From an uncultured Spirochaetales bacterium (GTDB taxonomy: Bacteria > UBP6 > UBA1177): a DNA stretch of 24,490 nucleotides. Under the pieces are notes generated by a model. That model was not told the DNA's origin, searched no databases, and saw nothing but the letters and a program-made list of their open reading frames with translations. The stretch is taken from assembly GCA_902780365.1 (NCBI GenBank), contig CACZFE010000023.1:1-24490 (forward strand). Reading direction: 5' to 3'. This document shows, piece by piece, positions 7,050 through 14,613 of the stretch. Each line of letters begins with the position of its first letter. The stretch's first letter is position 1. Both the position numbers and the translations under genes were made by a program.

Positions 7050-8207
7050 ATGTCAAGACCTTATCTTTTCACATCAGAATCAGTCACTGAAGGACATCCG
7101 GACAAAGTCGCGGATCAGGTTTCAGACGCTATTCTTGACGCAATTCTTGAGCGCGACAGACTTGCAAGAGTCGCATGCGAAACTTTTGTCACGACCGGAC
7201 TCGTCGTTGTAGGCGGCGAAATCACGACAGACACTTACGTTGATATTCCTGAAATAGTACGCAACACGATTATGGAAATCGGTTATAACGACACCAGAAT
7301 ATGCGGTTTCGACGGCCATACCTGCGGTGTTCTTTCAACAATAGACAAGCAGTCTCCCGACATCGCTCAGGGTGTCAATGCTGGCGAAGGGCTTTTCAAA
7401 GAGCAGGGAGCAGGTGACCAGGGACTTATGTTCGGCTATGCGACCGACGAAAATGACGATTTCATGCCGACTCCTATAAACCTTGCGCACCAGCTTGCAT
7501 TCAAGCTTGCCGAAATCAGAAAAACCGGCGTTGCTCCTTTCGTCCTTCCCGACGGCAAAACTCAGGTTTCAGTCCGCTATGAAAACGACATTCCTGTAGC
7601 TGTCGACAAAATCGTCGTAAGCACACAGCATAAAGAAGAGGCCGACTACGAAAAAATCAGGCAGACAATCATCGACACAGTCATAAAACCGGTCATCCCG
7701 GCTAATCTTCTGCACGACAAGACTGAGATTTTCGTAAATCCGACCGGCAAATTCGTAATCGGAGGTCCTGTCGCAGATACAGGTCTCACCGGAAGAAAAA
7801 TCATCGTGGACACTTACGGCGGAATGGGTCGTCACGGCGGTGGCGCGTTCTCCGGCAAAGATCCGTCAAAAGTCGACAGATCTGCATCGTATATGGCACG
7901 CTACATCGCGAAAAACGTAGTCGCTGCGAAACTGGCGAAAAGATGTGAGGTCCAGCTTGCATACGCTATCGGAGTCGCACAACCGGTATCGGTCTATGTC
8001 AACACTTTCGGAACGGCTGCGGCCAAAGAATACGACATCGAACAGGCTGTAAAAAAATGTTTCGACATGCGCCCTGCTGCAATTATCGAACAGCTTGACC
8101 TGCTTAAGCCCGTATACAAAAAAACAGCTTCATACGGTCACTTCGGCAGAGACTGCTTCAGCTGGGAAAAAACCGACAGAACTGAAGAACTCAAATCTTT
8201 GGTTTAA
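7050..8207 (+). CDS. metK: S-adenosylmethionine synthetase
   Basis: MetK makes S-adenosylmethionine from methionine and ATP in the cytoplasm. The 385-residue length is normal. Family motifs are present in order: GHPDKVADQVSDAILD near the N-terminus, CETFVTTGLVVVGGEIT, IDKQSPDIAQGV, GAGDQGLMFGYA, and GGMGRHGGGAFSGKDPSKVD (the phosphate-binding loop region). The ATG at 7050 is chosen over an upstream in-frame TTG at 7029 because GGAGG at 7040-7044 is correctly spaced to it. The rpsI terminator directly abuts this ribosome binding site, and I found no convincing promoter after rpsI, so expression may depend on readthrough. No SAM riboswitch is recognisable; the gap is only 78 bases. Confidence 0.97.
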   Translation: MSRPYLFTSESVTEGHPDKVADQVSDAILDAILERDRLARVACETFVTTGLVVVGGEITTDTYVDIPEIVRNTIMEIGYNDTRICGFDGHTCGVLSTIDKQSPDIAQGVNAGEGLFKEQGAGDQGLMFGYATDENDDFMPTPINLAHQLAFKLAEIRKTGVAPFVLPDGKTQVSVRYENDIPVAVDKIVVSTQHKEEADYEKIRQTIIDTVIKPVIPANLLHDKTEIFVNPTGKFVIGGPVADTGLTGRKIIVDTYGGMGRHGGGAFSGKDPSKVDRSASYMARYIAKNVVAAKLAKRCEVQLAYAIGVAQPVSVYVNTFGTAAAKEYDIEQAVKKCFDMRPAAIIEQLDLLKPVYKKTASYGHFGRDCFSWEKTDRTEELKSLV

Positions 8208-8242
8208 TCCTTTATTTTTCCTGAAATAAAACCCGGCTACAT

Positions 8243-8270
8243 TTGCCACTTTTGATATTTTAGCTATAAT
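8243..8270 (+). promoter_or_regulatory. Sigma70-type promoter for the iorAB operon
   Basis: TTGCCA (8243-8248) and a consensus TATAAT (8265-8270) are 16 bases apart. The leader to the ATG at 8317 would be about 40 bases. This is the strongest -10 element in the window. Confidence 0.65.
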
Positions 8271-8316
8271 CAGCGGCTTTTTGTTTATTATTGTCTTGTA
8301 AATAAAGGAGATTTTG

Positions 8317-10827
8317 ATGGCTGATTTTTTGAAACTTGTCGAAACGCCTGCCGGTTCAAGGCTTATTGTCCAAGGAAACAGCGCTTTCGCTCTCGGTGTC
8401 GTCCATGCAGGTTATCATGCGGCTGACGGTTATCCGGGAACTCCCAGCACCGAAGTTATCGATAAAAACCTGAAATATGTCCAGGACAGAATGACTGTCG
8501 GCTGGAGCGTCAACGAGGCAAACGCTACGGCTGTCACGATAGGTCACGCAGTTGCAGGTATGGACAGCGTCGTCACGATGAAGATACCCGGCCTCTTCCA
8601 GGCTGCAGACACGATCACGACTTCAGCTTTTTACACAGGCCAGATGGGTGCTTTCGTAGTTTACGCGGCGACCGACTATGTTCCCTCAAGCACGCAGCAC
8701 GTCATCGACGCAAGATATTTCCTGAGCGCGGCGAGAATTCCGGTTCTCGAGCCGAGGACACATCAGGAACTTTACGACATGGCTTTCATCGCGGCTGATC
8801 TTTCGCGTATGTTCAAAACCCAGGTCTGCATTCTTGCAAGCGGCATTCTGGCACACAGCGAAGGACTTGTCGTAACGAGAGAGCCGCGTAAAATCGAGCC
8901 GCTTCCTGTCCCGTCAGACCTTTCGAAGTGGATGCTCATGCCAGGAATCGCAAGAAAAAACTACAACGAGGCAACAACTCACAGGATCCCGCAGATTCTT
9001 GAATTTGTCGAAAACAACAAGGATTTCATAACCGAAACAAAAGGAAGCGATGACTTCGGGATCGTCGTTGTCGGTGAAAGCGAGATCATCGTCAAAGAGG
9101 CTCTTCTCAATGCCGGCCTCAATCCGTCGATACTTTCGATGTCGATCGCAAACCCGGTTCCGGTAAAGAGGATCCGCGAGTTCGCGTCAAAAATCAAAGG
9201 AAAGCTCTTCGTTTTCGAAGACGGAGACAGATTCCTGCAGGAAAAAATCGAAGCTGCCGGGATCGCGGTCACAGGGAAACCCGAATATTCGGTCCTCACC
9301 GACTGGACTCCGCAGGATGTTATTGATTTTCTTAAAGATTTTATTGAAATCAAAGCACGCAACGAATCAACTGTTCCGGCGATCAAACCGCTCGTAAGAC
9401 CGCCTTCGATCTGCCCCGGATGTCCGTTCCGCGGATATGCCCTTTCGGCTGAAAATCTCAGAAAGAAAGGAAAACTTTTCGCAGGTTTCGGCGAAATCGG
9501 CTGCTCGACCCTCCTTTTCATCAACAAAGGGATCGACACAGTCCTCTGCATGGGCGGAAGCGACGCGATGAGACAGGGTTTCTGCCTTAGCAGACCTGAA
9601 ATGGCATCCAAAGTCGTCAGCGTAATCGGCGACTCGTGCGAATGCCACAGCGGTCTTGACGCGACACGAAACGGCGTTTTCAGAAACGTTCCCGGTGTCA
9701 AAGTCGTCCTTGACAACAGCGTAACGGCCATGACAGGCGGCCAGCCTGCGCCGACAAGCTACGCAAACCTCGCAGGAGTTCCCAACAAATTCAGGCTCAA
9801 AGAGGCGATCGCGGCTGAAAAGTGCGACGTCGTCGCTGTCAACGCATACGATCTGGCAGGTATTGAAAAAGCTCTCGAAAAGGCTCTCGACGATGCCGAA
9901 GCAGGTAAATTCACCAATCTTGTGATCGAAGGGCCGTGCCAGCAGATCATGGACAAATCGAAAAAGAAAAGAACTATAAAAATCGATGCCGAAAAATGCA
10001 GAAAATGCGGAAGATGCAATGTCTGCCCAGGCATAAAATTCGACAAGGAAAAAGGTCCCGAATTCACGAATATGTGCATCGACTGCGGCGGAAACAAGCA
10101 GATCTGTATGCAGAGATGCCCGTTCGGTGCGATAGTTCCGATAGAAATGACCGAAAAGAAGGCGCGTGCCGAAGCTATCTCTGCTGTTCCTGCTGAAATT
10201 CCCGAAGTAACCGTCGCAAAAGAGCTTCTCCCCGAGTCGATCCGAATCGCGATCCGCGGAATCGGCGGTCAGGGCAACCTTTTCTTCGGCAAAGTGCTGA
10301 GCGAAATCGCGCTTCACACGCCATACGGCGAAACAGGTATCGTCAAAGGCGACACCCACGGAATGGCACAGCTCGGCGGCAGCGTAATTTCGACTTTCGC
10401 ATGCGGCAAGGTCTACAGCCCGATCCTTTCGCCCAAAAGCGCGGATGTCCTTGTAGTAATGGAGACTTCCGAAGTTTTCTGCAACGGCTTCCTCGACCTT
10501 CTGAAACCGGAAGGAACGATAATTCTCAACAGATTCGAGTCGCTTCCGGCAAACATGAAAAAAGAAGATTATCCGAAAATCGAAGACATCAGAAAGGCTC
10601 TTTCAGGCTACAAAGTCATCGAAACGGATGTTATTGAAACTGTCGCGAAAATCGGCGACAAATCGGGAAAAACCGCAAACATCGCAATGCTCGGACTTCT
10701 CTCGTCAATAAAACCTTTCTCATCGATCCCGAAGGAAATCTGGCTCAGGGCGCTAATGAAACTTTCGCCTACAGACGCTGCAAAGGCGGCTAACTACGCG
10801 GCATTCAACGCAGGAAGAGGGGAATAA
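8317..10827 (+). CDS. iorAB: Fused indolepyruvate:ferredoxin oxidoreductase, alpha and beta subunits
   Basis: The enzyme family oxidatively decarboxylates aryl-2-oxoacids such as indolepyruvate to acyl-CoA, using thiamine diphosphate and reducing ferredoxin. It can run in reverse in anaerobes. Residues 1 to about 610 match IorA: GYPGTPSTEV (39-48), CPGCPFRG (366-373), the TPP motif GDSCECHSG (438-446) with LDNSVTAMTGGQP (465-477), and a two-cluster ferredoxin domain with Cys 561/564/567/570 and 587/590/597/601. Residues 641-836 match IorB, the gamma-type domain, starting IRIAIRGIGGQGN. In many organisms these are two separate chains. The second cluster has a six-residue gap between its second and third Cys, wider than usual for this motif. 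The ATG at 8317 follows AAAGGAG with a six-base gap. The next gene starts one base after the stop. Confidence 0.93.
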   Translation: MADFLKLVETPAGSRLIVQGNSAFALGVVHAGYHAADGYPGTPSTEVIDKNLKYVQDRMTVGWSVNEANATAVTIGHAVAGMDSVVTMKIPGLFQAADTITTSAFYTGQMGAFVVYAATDYVPSSTQHVIDARYFLSAARIPVLEPRTHQELYDMAFIAADLSRMFKTQVCILASGILAHSEGLVVTREPRKIEPLPVPSDLSKWMLMPGIARKNYNEATTHRIPQILEFVENNKDFITETKGSDDFGIVVVGESEIIVKEALLNAGLNPSILSMSIANPVPVKRIREFASKIKGKLFVFEDGDRFLQEKIEAAGIAVTGKPEYSVLTDWTPQDVIDFLKDFIEIKARNESTVPAIKPLVRPPSICPGCPFRGYALSAENLRKKGKLFAGFGEIGCSTLLFINKGIDTVLCMGGSDAMRQGFCLSRPEMASKVVSVIGDSCECHSGLDATRNGVFRNVPGVKVVLDNSVTAMTGGQPAPTSYANLAGVPNKFRLKEAIAAEKCDVVAVNAYDLAGIEKALEKALDDAEAGKFTNLVIEGPCQQIMDKSKKKRTIKIDAEKCRKCGRCNVCPGIKFDKEKGPEFTNMCIDCGGNKQICMQRCPFGAIVPIEMTEKKARAEAISAVPAEIPEVTVAKELLPESIRIAIRGIGGQGNLFFGKVLSEIALHTPYGETGIVKGDTHGMAQLGGSVISTFACGKVYSPILSPKSADVLVVMETSEVFCNGFLDLLKPEGTIILNRFESLPANMKKEDYPKIEDIRKALSGYKVIETDVIETVAKIGDKSGKTANIAMLGLLSSIKPFSSIPKEIWLRALMKLSPTDAAKAANYAAFNAGRGE

Positions 10828-10828
10828 T

Positions 10829-11371
10829 TTGTCTCACTGCGCGAAACCGGAAAAAATTATTTCAACTATCGGAAAGATCTTTTCATTTCTATTTATACTT
10901 TCGATTTTTTCGACTTTTGTTTTCTGGTGGAGCGGACTTTGCGACAAGGACTCCATTGATTCAGAAACAGAACATGACTTTGCTGAAGTATTGAACAAAA
11001 ACTTCAAACGTGGAGATCTTGTATTCACGGAAAACGACTGGGATCTGGACTTTCTGAAGTATCTCGACAGCGGAGTTCTGCCGATATTTTTAGACCTCAA
11101 GAACGCAGAACGGCGGCGAACGCATTTTTCTGCTCTTGAAATCGGAAAAATCACACGAATTTTATGTAAAGAAACTGAATTTAAAGGTTTTGGATACTTT
11201 CAAGGCAGGCAGCGGTCAGGTTATAATGGCCGACACGATTTTCAAGACTGTCAGAAAAACACTGGTTTTTTCACGCGATATCGGCAAGGCAAAGCGTGTT
11301 GCCTTTTCGGACAGCGGAAAAAGCGAGGAATGCCGCAAAGTTTCAGAAAAAAAATGGCAGTGTTCCGATGA
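10829..11371 (+). CDS. Membrane-anchored protein, N-terminal part of a frameshifted gene
   Basis: A TTG start at 10829 lies one base after the iorAB stop, with GAGGGG six bases upstream. Residues 9-37 form one strong membrane segment (for example FLFILSIFSTFVFWWSG), followed by an extracytoplasmic stretch. Plausible protein continues to about residue 107 (ALEIGK, near base 11149). Beyond this the frame becomes Arg/Gln/Cys-rich and looks non-coding until its stop at 11371, while the frame of the next entry becomes clearly coding. I infer one gene of about 303 residues, 10829-11741, broken by a +1 type shift near the five-A run at 11146-11150. Function is unknown; the downstream glycosyltransferase suggests an envelope role. 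Confidence 0.65.
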   Translation: MSHCAKPEKIISTIGKIFSFLFILSIFSTFVFWWSGLCDKDSIDSETEHDFAEVLNKNFKRGDLVFTENDWDLDFLKYLDSGVLPIFLDLKNAERRRTHFSALEIGKITRILCKETEFKGFGYFQGRQRSGYNGRHDFQDCQKNTGFFTRYRQGKACCLFGQRKKRGMPQSFRKKMAVFR

Positions 11372-11741
11372 AAACTGGAACTATGTCGGCCTGACGACGG
11401 CTTCGTTCAACGGGGAATCGAGACAGGCCGTGTGGGCGCATCCGCTTTCGGGCAAGACCCTCGAGATCACATTTGAACTTCCGGAAAACAGCAGGACTCT
11501 GCACTTCAATTCCGTTTTCGCCGAATCGGCATACCATTCGAAAAACCGCGCCCCGGTCAACGTCGAAATCCTGGCGGACGGCGAAACGCTTCTGAAATAT
11601 GCGAATCCTTTTACTTTCAGAGTTACAGAAAAAACCGCAAAAATACCTGAAAACACTAAAGAAATAACAATAAAGCTGACAACTTCCGACGACAGGCAGC
11701 GTCATTTTGTCTTTAACGGGTACATTACCGATGAACTTTAG
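11136..11741 (+). CDS. C-terminal part of the same frameshifted membrane-anchored protein
   Basis: The apparent TTG start at 11136 has no ribosome binding site, and the frame is open further back to a stop at 11091. From about 11151 the translation looks genuine: KLNLKVLDTFKAGSGQVIM, then a Cys pair (EECRK and WQCSD). A beta-sandwich-like region follows, rich in alternating hydrophobic residues (LEITFELPENSRTLHFNSVF, VNVEILADG). The shape recalls carbohydrate-binding or NPCBM-like modules, but this is only an impression. The end overlaps the glycosyltransferase ATG by 11 bases, so coupling is likely. Best read as the periplasmic domain of the protein starting at 10829. Confidence 0.7.
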   Translation: MKSEKSHEFYVKKLNLKVLDTFKAGSGQVIMADTIFKTVRKTLVFSRDIGKAKRVAFSDSGKSEECRKVSEKKWQCSDENWNYVGLTTASFNGESRQAVWAHPLSGKTLEITFELPENSRTLHFNSVFAESAYHSKNRAPVNVEILADGETLLKYANPFTFRVTEKTAKIPENTKEITIKLTTSDDRQRHFVFNGYITDEL

Positions 11742-13392
11742 AAACCGCTTCGAAAAAATAGATTTTCTGCTCGCCGCATTGACCGCAGTTTTCATTTTTC
11801 TGATGATTTTTCTGACTTCGGATGCAATCGGTTTCGTCCGCGACGAAGGCTTCTACATGAGGGCAGCAAACCACATGGCGGACTGGTATGAATCAATCGT
11901 GACAAACATTTCAAACGGCGATTCCGCGAAGATTTTCTCAAAAAAGGAGATTGATAAATATTTCAACTACAATTCGGAACATCCGCCCTTCATGAAAGAG
12001 CTTTTCGGCCTTTCACAGCTCATTTTCACAAAGAAACTCGGGCTTTTGTCTGCACCGGTATCCGCACGCCTTGTCGCAGCGTTTTTTGCGGCACTCACCG
12101 CGCTTATGATTTACTTTTTCGGACTTTTTTTCTTCAGCAGGATCACGGCCGTGACGGCTCCGCTCCTCTTTTTCACTATGCCGCACATCTTCTTTCATTC
12201 GCATCTCGCCTGCTTCGACATGCCGATACTTTTTTTCTGGAGCTCTACCTTCATTCTCTACGTAATCTGCATCAAAACGAAAAAAATTTCAGTTCATATT
12301 TTTACGGCCGTTTTTTTCGCATTTGCAATGGCAACGAAGCACAATGTCCTCTTCATTCCGATAGTTCTCTTTGTTTCATGGCTTTTTTTCTATGCGTTTT
12401 CATACCGCAAAGAGGCCGGCAGAGGCAGTTTTACAGGATTTTTCAGGGCGATTCCGAAAGTTTTCTGGTTTATGGTTATAATTTCTCTTCCGCTCTACTT
12501 CCTGATCTGGCCGAGAATGTGGTTCAACACAATCGACAGACTTCTTGCATACGCCGAATTTCACGGCAGACATGTCAACTATCTGAACTACTATTTCGGA
12601 ACGCCGCTTAAAAACGGTCCCTTCCCTTTCAGTTTCCCGTGGGTAATGACGTTTTTTACAACACCGTCGCCGCAGCTCGTCTGCTTTTTTGCCGGAATAT
12701 TTTATTTCTGCCGCGATTTTTTCAGAAGTTCTGATCCGACCGGAAAAGAGGCGGCTTTCGCGATGATCACAGGCTCGCTCTTTCCGATTTTTCTCATCGC
12801 GTGGCCGAGCGTTCCCATATTCGGCGGAATAAAACACTGGTTTACCGGTTATCCGCTTATGCTGACGGCCGGAGTTTTCGTGGTTGAAGAGTCACTAAGA
12901 AAAACAATAAAAACAACAAGTTGCAAACAAAACATCATCGTCTTTGCAGTTTTCTTCCTCGCTCTGGTCTCGCTGATCCAGCCGAACATAAAATTTGCAA
13001 AAAGAGGTGCTGCGTTCTATAACGAACTGATTGGCGGGGCGCAGGGAGCTGCGGAAGCGAGAATGCAAAGAAATTTCTGGGGTTACGACATAGTTGACTT
13101 GACGGAAACGCTGAACGGCGAGGCTCCGGAAAACGCAAAGCTTTACATTATGAGCAGTTACGAAGGGCTTAATCCGAACTCTTTCAGATTCATGCAGGAT
13201 GCAGGGCTGATAAGACGCGACATAAAAGCGACAAATTCTCTGCATGAAGCCGATTTCGCGCTCTTTTTCTACGAGAAGCAGAACGAGCATATTTTGAACA
13301 GCATAGCTTACGAGTTCGGAACAATCAGGCCGCTGGCGGTTTCATCGACCGGTTCAGTGTTCTATTCGGCACTTTTCAGGAGGGAGAAATGA
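11731..13392 (+). CDS. Polytopic GT-C (PMT/ArnT-like) glycosyltransferase
   Basis: This 553-residue membrane protein has about ten hydrophobic segments and the layout of the GT-C superfamily (GT39/GT83, PMT/ArnT type). Such enzymes move a sugar from a polyprenyl-phosphate donor to an acceptor on the periplasmic face. The first membrane segment (11-30) is followed by the acidic pair in FVRDEGFYMRAA (Asp38, Glu39), the position of the catalytic acid in these families. An EHPPFMKELF motif (HPP at 84-86) comes next. A periplasmic C-terminal part follows residue about 425. The ATG at 11731 is preferred over a TTG at 11707; it overlaps the previous stop, and only a weak GGG precedes it. The last four bases overlap the next ATG. 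Donor and acceptor are unknown. Confidence 0.85.
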   Translation: MNFRNRFEKIDFLLAALTAVFIFLMIFLTSDAIGFVRDEGFYMRAANHMADWYESIVTNISNGDSAKIFSKKEIDKYFNYNSEHPPFMKELFGLSQLIFTKKLGLLSAPVSARLVAAFFAALTALMIYFFGLFFFSRITAVTAPLLFFTMPHIFFHSHLACFDMPILFFWSSTFILYVICIKTKKISVHIFTAVFFAFAMATKHNVLFIPIVLFVSWLFFYAFSYRKEAGRGSFTGFFRAIPKVFWFMVIISLPLYFLIWPRMWFNTIDRLLAYAEFHGRHVNYLNYYFGTPLKNGPFPFSFPWVMTFFTTPSPQLVCFFAGIFYFCRDFFRSSDPTGKEAAFAMITGSLFPIFLIAWPSVPIFGGIKHWFTGYPLMLTAGVFVVEESLRKTIKTTSCKQNIIVFAVFFLALVSLIQPNIKFAKRGAAFYNELIGGAQGAAEARMQRNFWGYDIVDLTETLNGEAPENAKLYIMSSYEGLNPNSFRFMQDAGLIRRDIKATNSLHEADFALFFYEKQNEHILNSIAYEFGTIRPLAVSSTGSVFYSALFRREK

Positions 13393-14504
13393 CATATCTT
13401 TTTACAAATCCGCAGGTAAAAAAATGGAAGACACTTTTTTGGCTTTCATTCTGCATGAACCTTATTTTCATCGGGCTGATTATCTACACAATGAACAACG
13501 GCGGGACAGAGGAAAAAACAGCGGAAACAGCCGCGGCAGCCCAACCGGCCGAAAACACAGCGCAGGACGGGACTCAGGAGGCGGCGGCACAGGAAAATTC
13601 GCAGACTGCCGAAGCAGCCGAACCTGAAAAGCCTGAAAAAGAGCTTAACATAAGCACCGACCCGGGTGAGCTTATCGCCGCATCGGCTGTAATTGAAGAC
13701 AACTTCTACAACGCTTTCAATTCGAACGGCGACCTGAAAAGAATCGCAAAAGTTCTAGGAATACCGAACCTGGCAGATGTAATCAGCGCCCATGTCGGAA
13801 GGCTTCTCATCTGGGATATCGTTCTCCGCAACGATGTCAGAAAGGGGGACAAAATCAATTTTGTATTCAGAATCGTTCCTGATGAAGAAAAGCGGACAAG
13901 AAATGACCTCCCCGATGTTCTTGAAATAATCGCCGTCAAATATTTTTCTCATAAATTCAATAAAGAAATAAATATTTACAAATATGCAGCCAAAAATTCG
14001 ATTGCTAAATATTATTATTCAGACGGAATAATGCTTGAAAAAATCATATCTCCGTTTGCGCCTATTAAAAATTACATTCAAATCACAAGCACGATCGGAG
14101 ACAGAGCTCCGAAACACGAAGGAATTGACTTCAAAGCAAATGTCGGAACACCGGTTTATGCCACAGTTGACGGCATTGTATCAAGAACGAACTGGAAAAC
14201 GCGCTACAACGGATACTGCATCGAAATTGAGGCTAAAGGAAGCCCGTATGTTTTCAAATACCTCCATCTCAGCGAAGTCAACGTCGAACCGGGCCAGAAA
14301 GTAACTGTCGGACAGCAGATCGCAGCTTCAGGAAACACCGGAAAATCCACAGCACCGCATCTGCACTACCAGATCAACGTCGGCAACAAAGGCAAAGTTG
14401 TCGATCCGATGAAGTATCACAAGACAATAATCGAAAAACTCCCCGAATCCGAGCGCGAGGACTTCAAAAACAGGATTTCAGAGCTCGACGAGATGATGAA
14501 ATAA
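13389..14504 (+). CDS. Membrane-anchored M23 (LytM/lysostaphin-like) metallopeptidase
   Basis: M23 enzymes cut peptide bridges of peptidoglycan in the periplasm. The 371-residue protein has a single N-terminal membrane segment (about 17-34), then an Ala/Glu/Gln-rich spacer (40-85) and a mixed region. The catalytic domain is about 225-345. All expected zinc and catalytic residues are visible: HEGID (His243, Asp247), YLHL (His293) and HLHYQI (His324, His326), plus GNTGKSTAPH. It is therefore likely active, unlike the degenerate EnvC/NlpD-type members. Its start overlaps the glycosyltransferase stop in an ATGA arrangement, which indicates coupled translation. This makes it the last gene of the operon beginning at 8317. 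No hairpin terminator follows. Confidence 0.92.
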   Translation: MTYLFTNPQVKKWKTLFWLSFCMNLIFIGLIIYTMNNGGTEEKTAETAAAAQPAENTAQDGTQEAAAQENSQTAEAAEPEKPEKELNISTDPGELIAASAVIEDNFYNAFNSNGDLKRIAKVLGIPNLADVISAHVGRLLIWDIVLRNDVRKGDKINFVFRIVPDEEKRTRNDLPDVLEIIAVKYFSHKFNKEINIYKYAAKNSIAKYYYSDGIMLEKIISPFAPIKNYIQITSTIGDRAPKHEGIDFKANVGTPVYATVDGIVSRTNWKTRYNGYCIEIEAKGSPYVFKYLHLSEVNVEPGQKVTVGQQIAASGNTGKSTAPHLHYQINVGNKGKVVDPMKYHKTIIEKLPESEREDFKNRISELDEMMK

Positions 14505-14537
14505 AGATACAACGTTACGATAAAAGCCCCAAAAAAT

Positions 14538-14566
14538 TTGACTGAAAAATCTTTATATTGTATCTT
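14538..14566 (+). promoter_or_regulatory. Possible promoter for the coiled-coil gene
   Basis: TTGACT (14538-14543) is followed after 17 bases by TATCTT (14561-14566). The overlapping TATATT at 14554 would be too close. It sits 48 bases before the GTG start, in a 109-base gap that otherwise holds only the ribosome binding site. Confidence 0.45.
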
Positions 14567-14613
14567 GCAATGATTTTTGGAGATTTTACAGTTGAAACCA
14601 TAGGGAGAGTCAA

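Noticed and set aside
8211..8233. AT-only inverted repeat TTTATTT / AAATAAA after metK as a terminator
   Set aside because: The stem has no G or C pairs and is not followed by a T-tract; chance in AT-rich DNA is likely.
8979..10359. Long minus-strand frames inside the oxidoreductase gene
   Set aside because: Composition is that of reversed codons, no start signals are present, and the plus-strand gene has unmistakable family motifs throughout.
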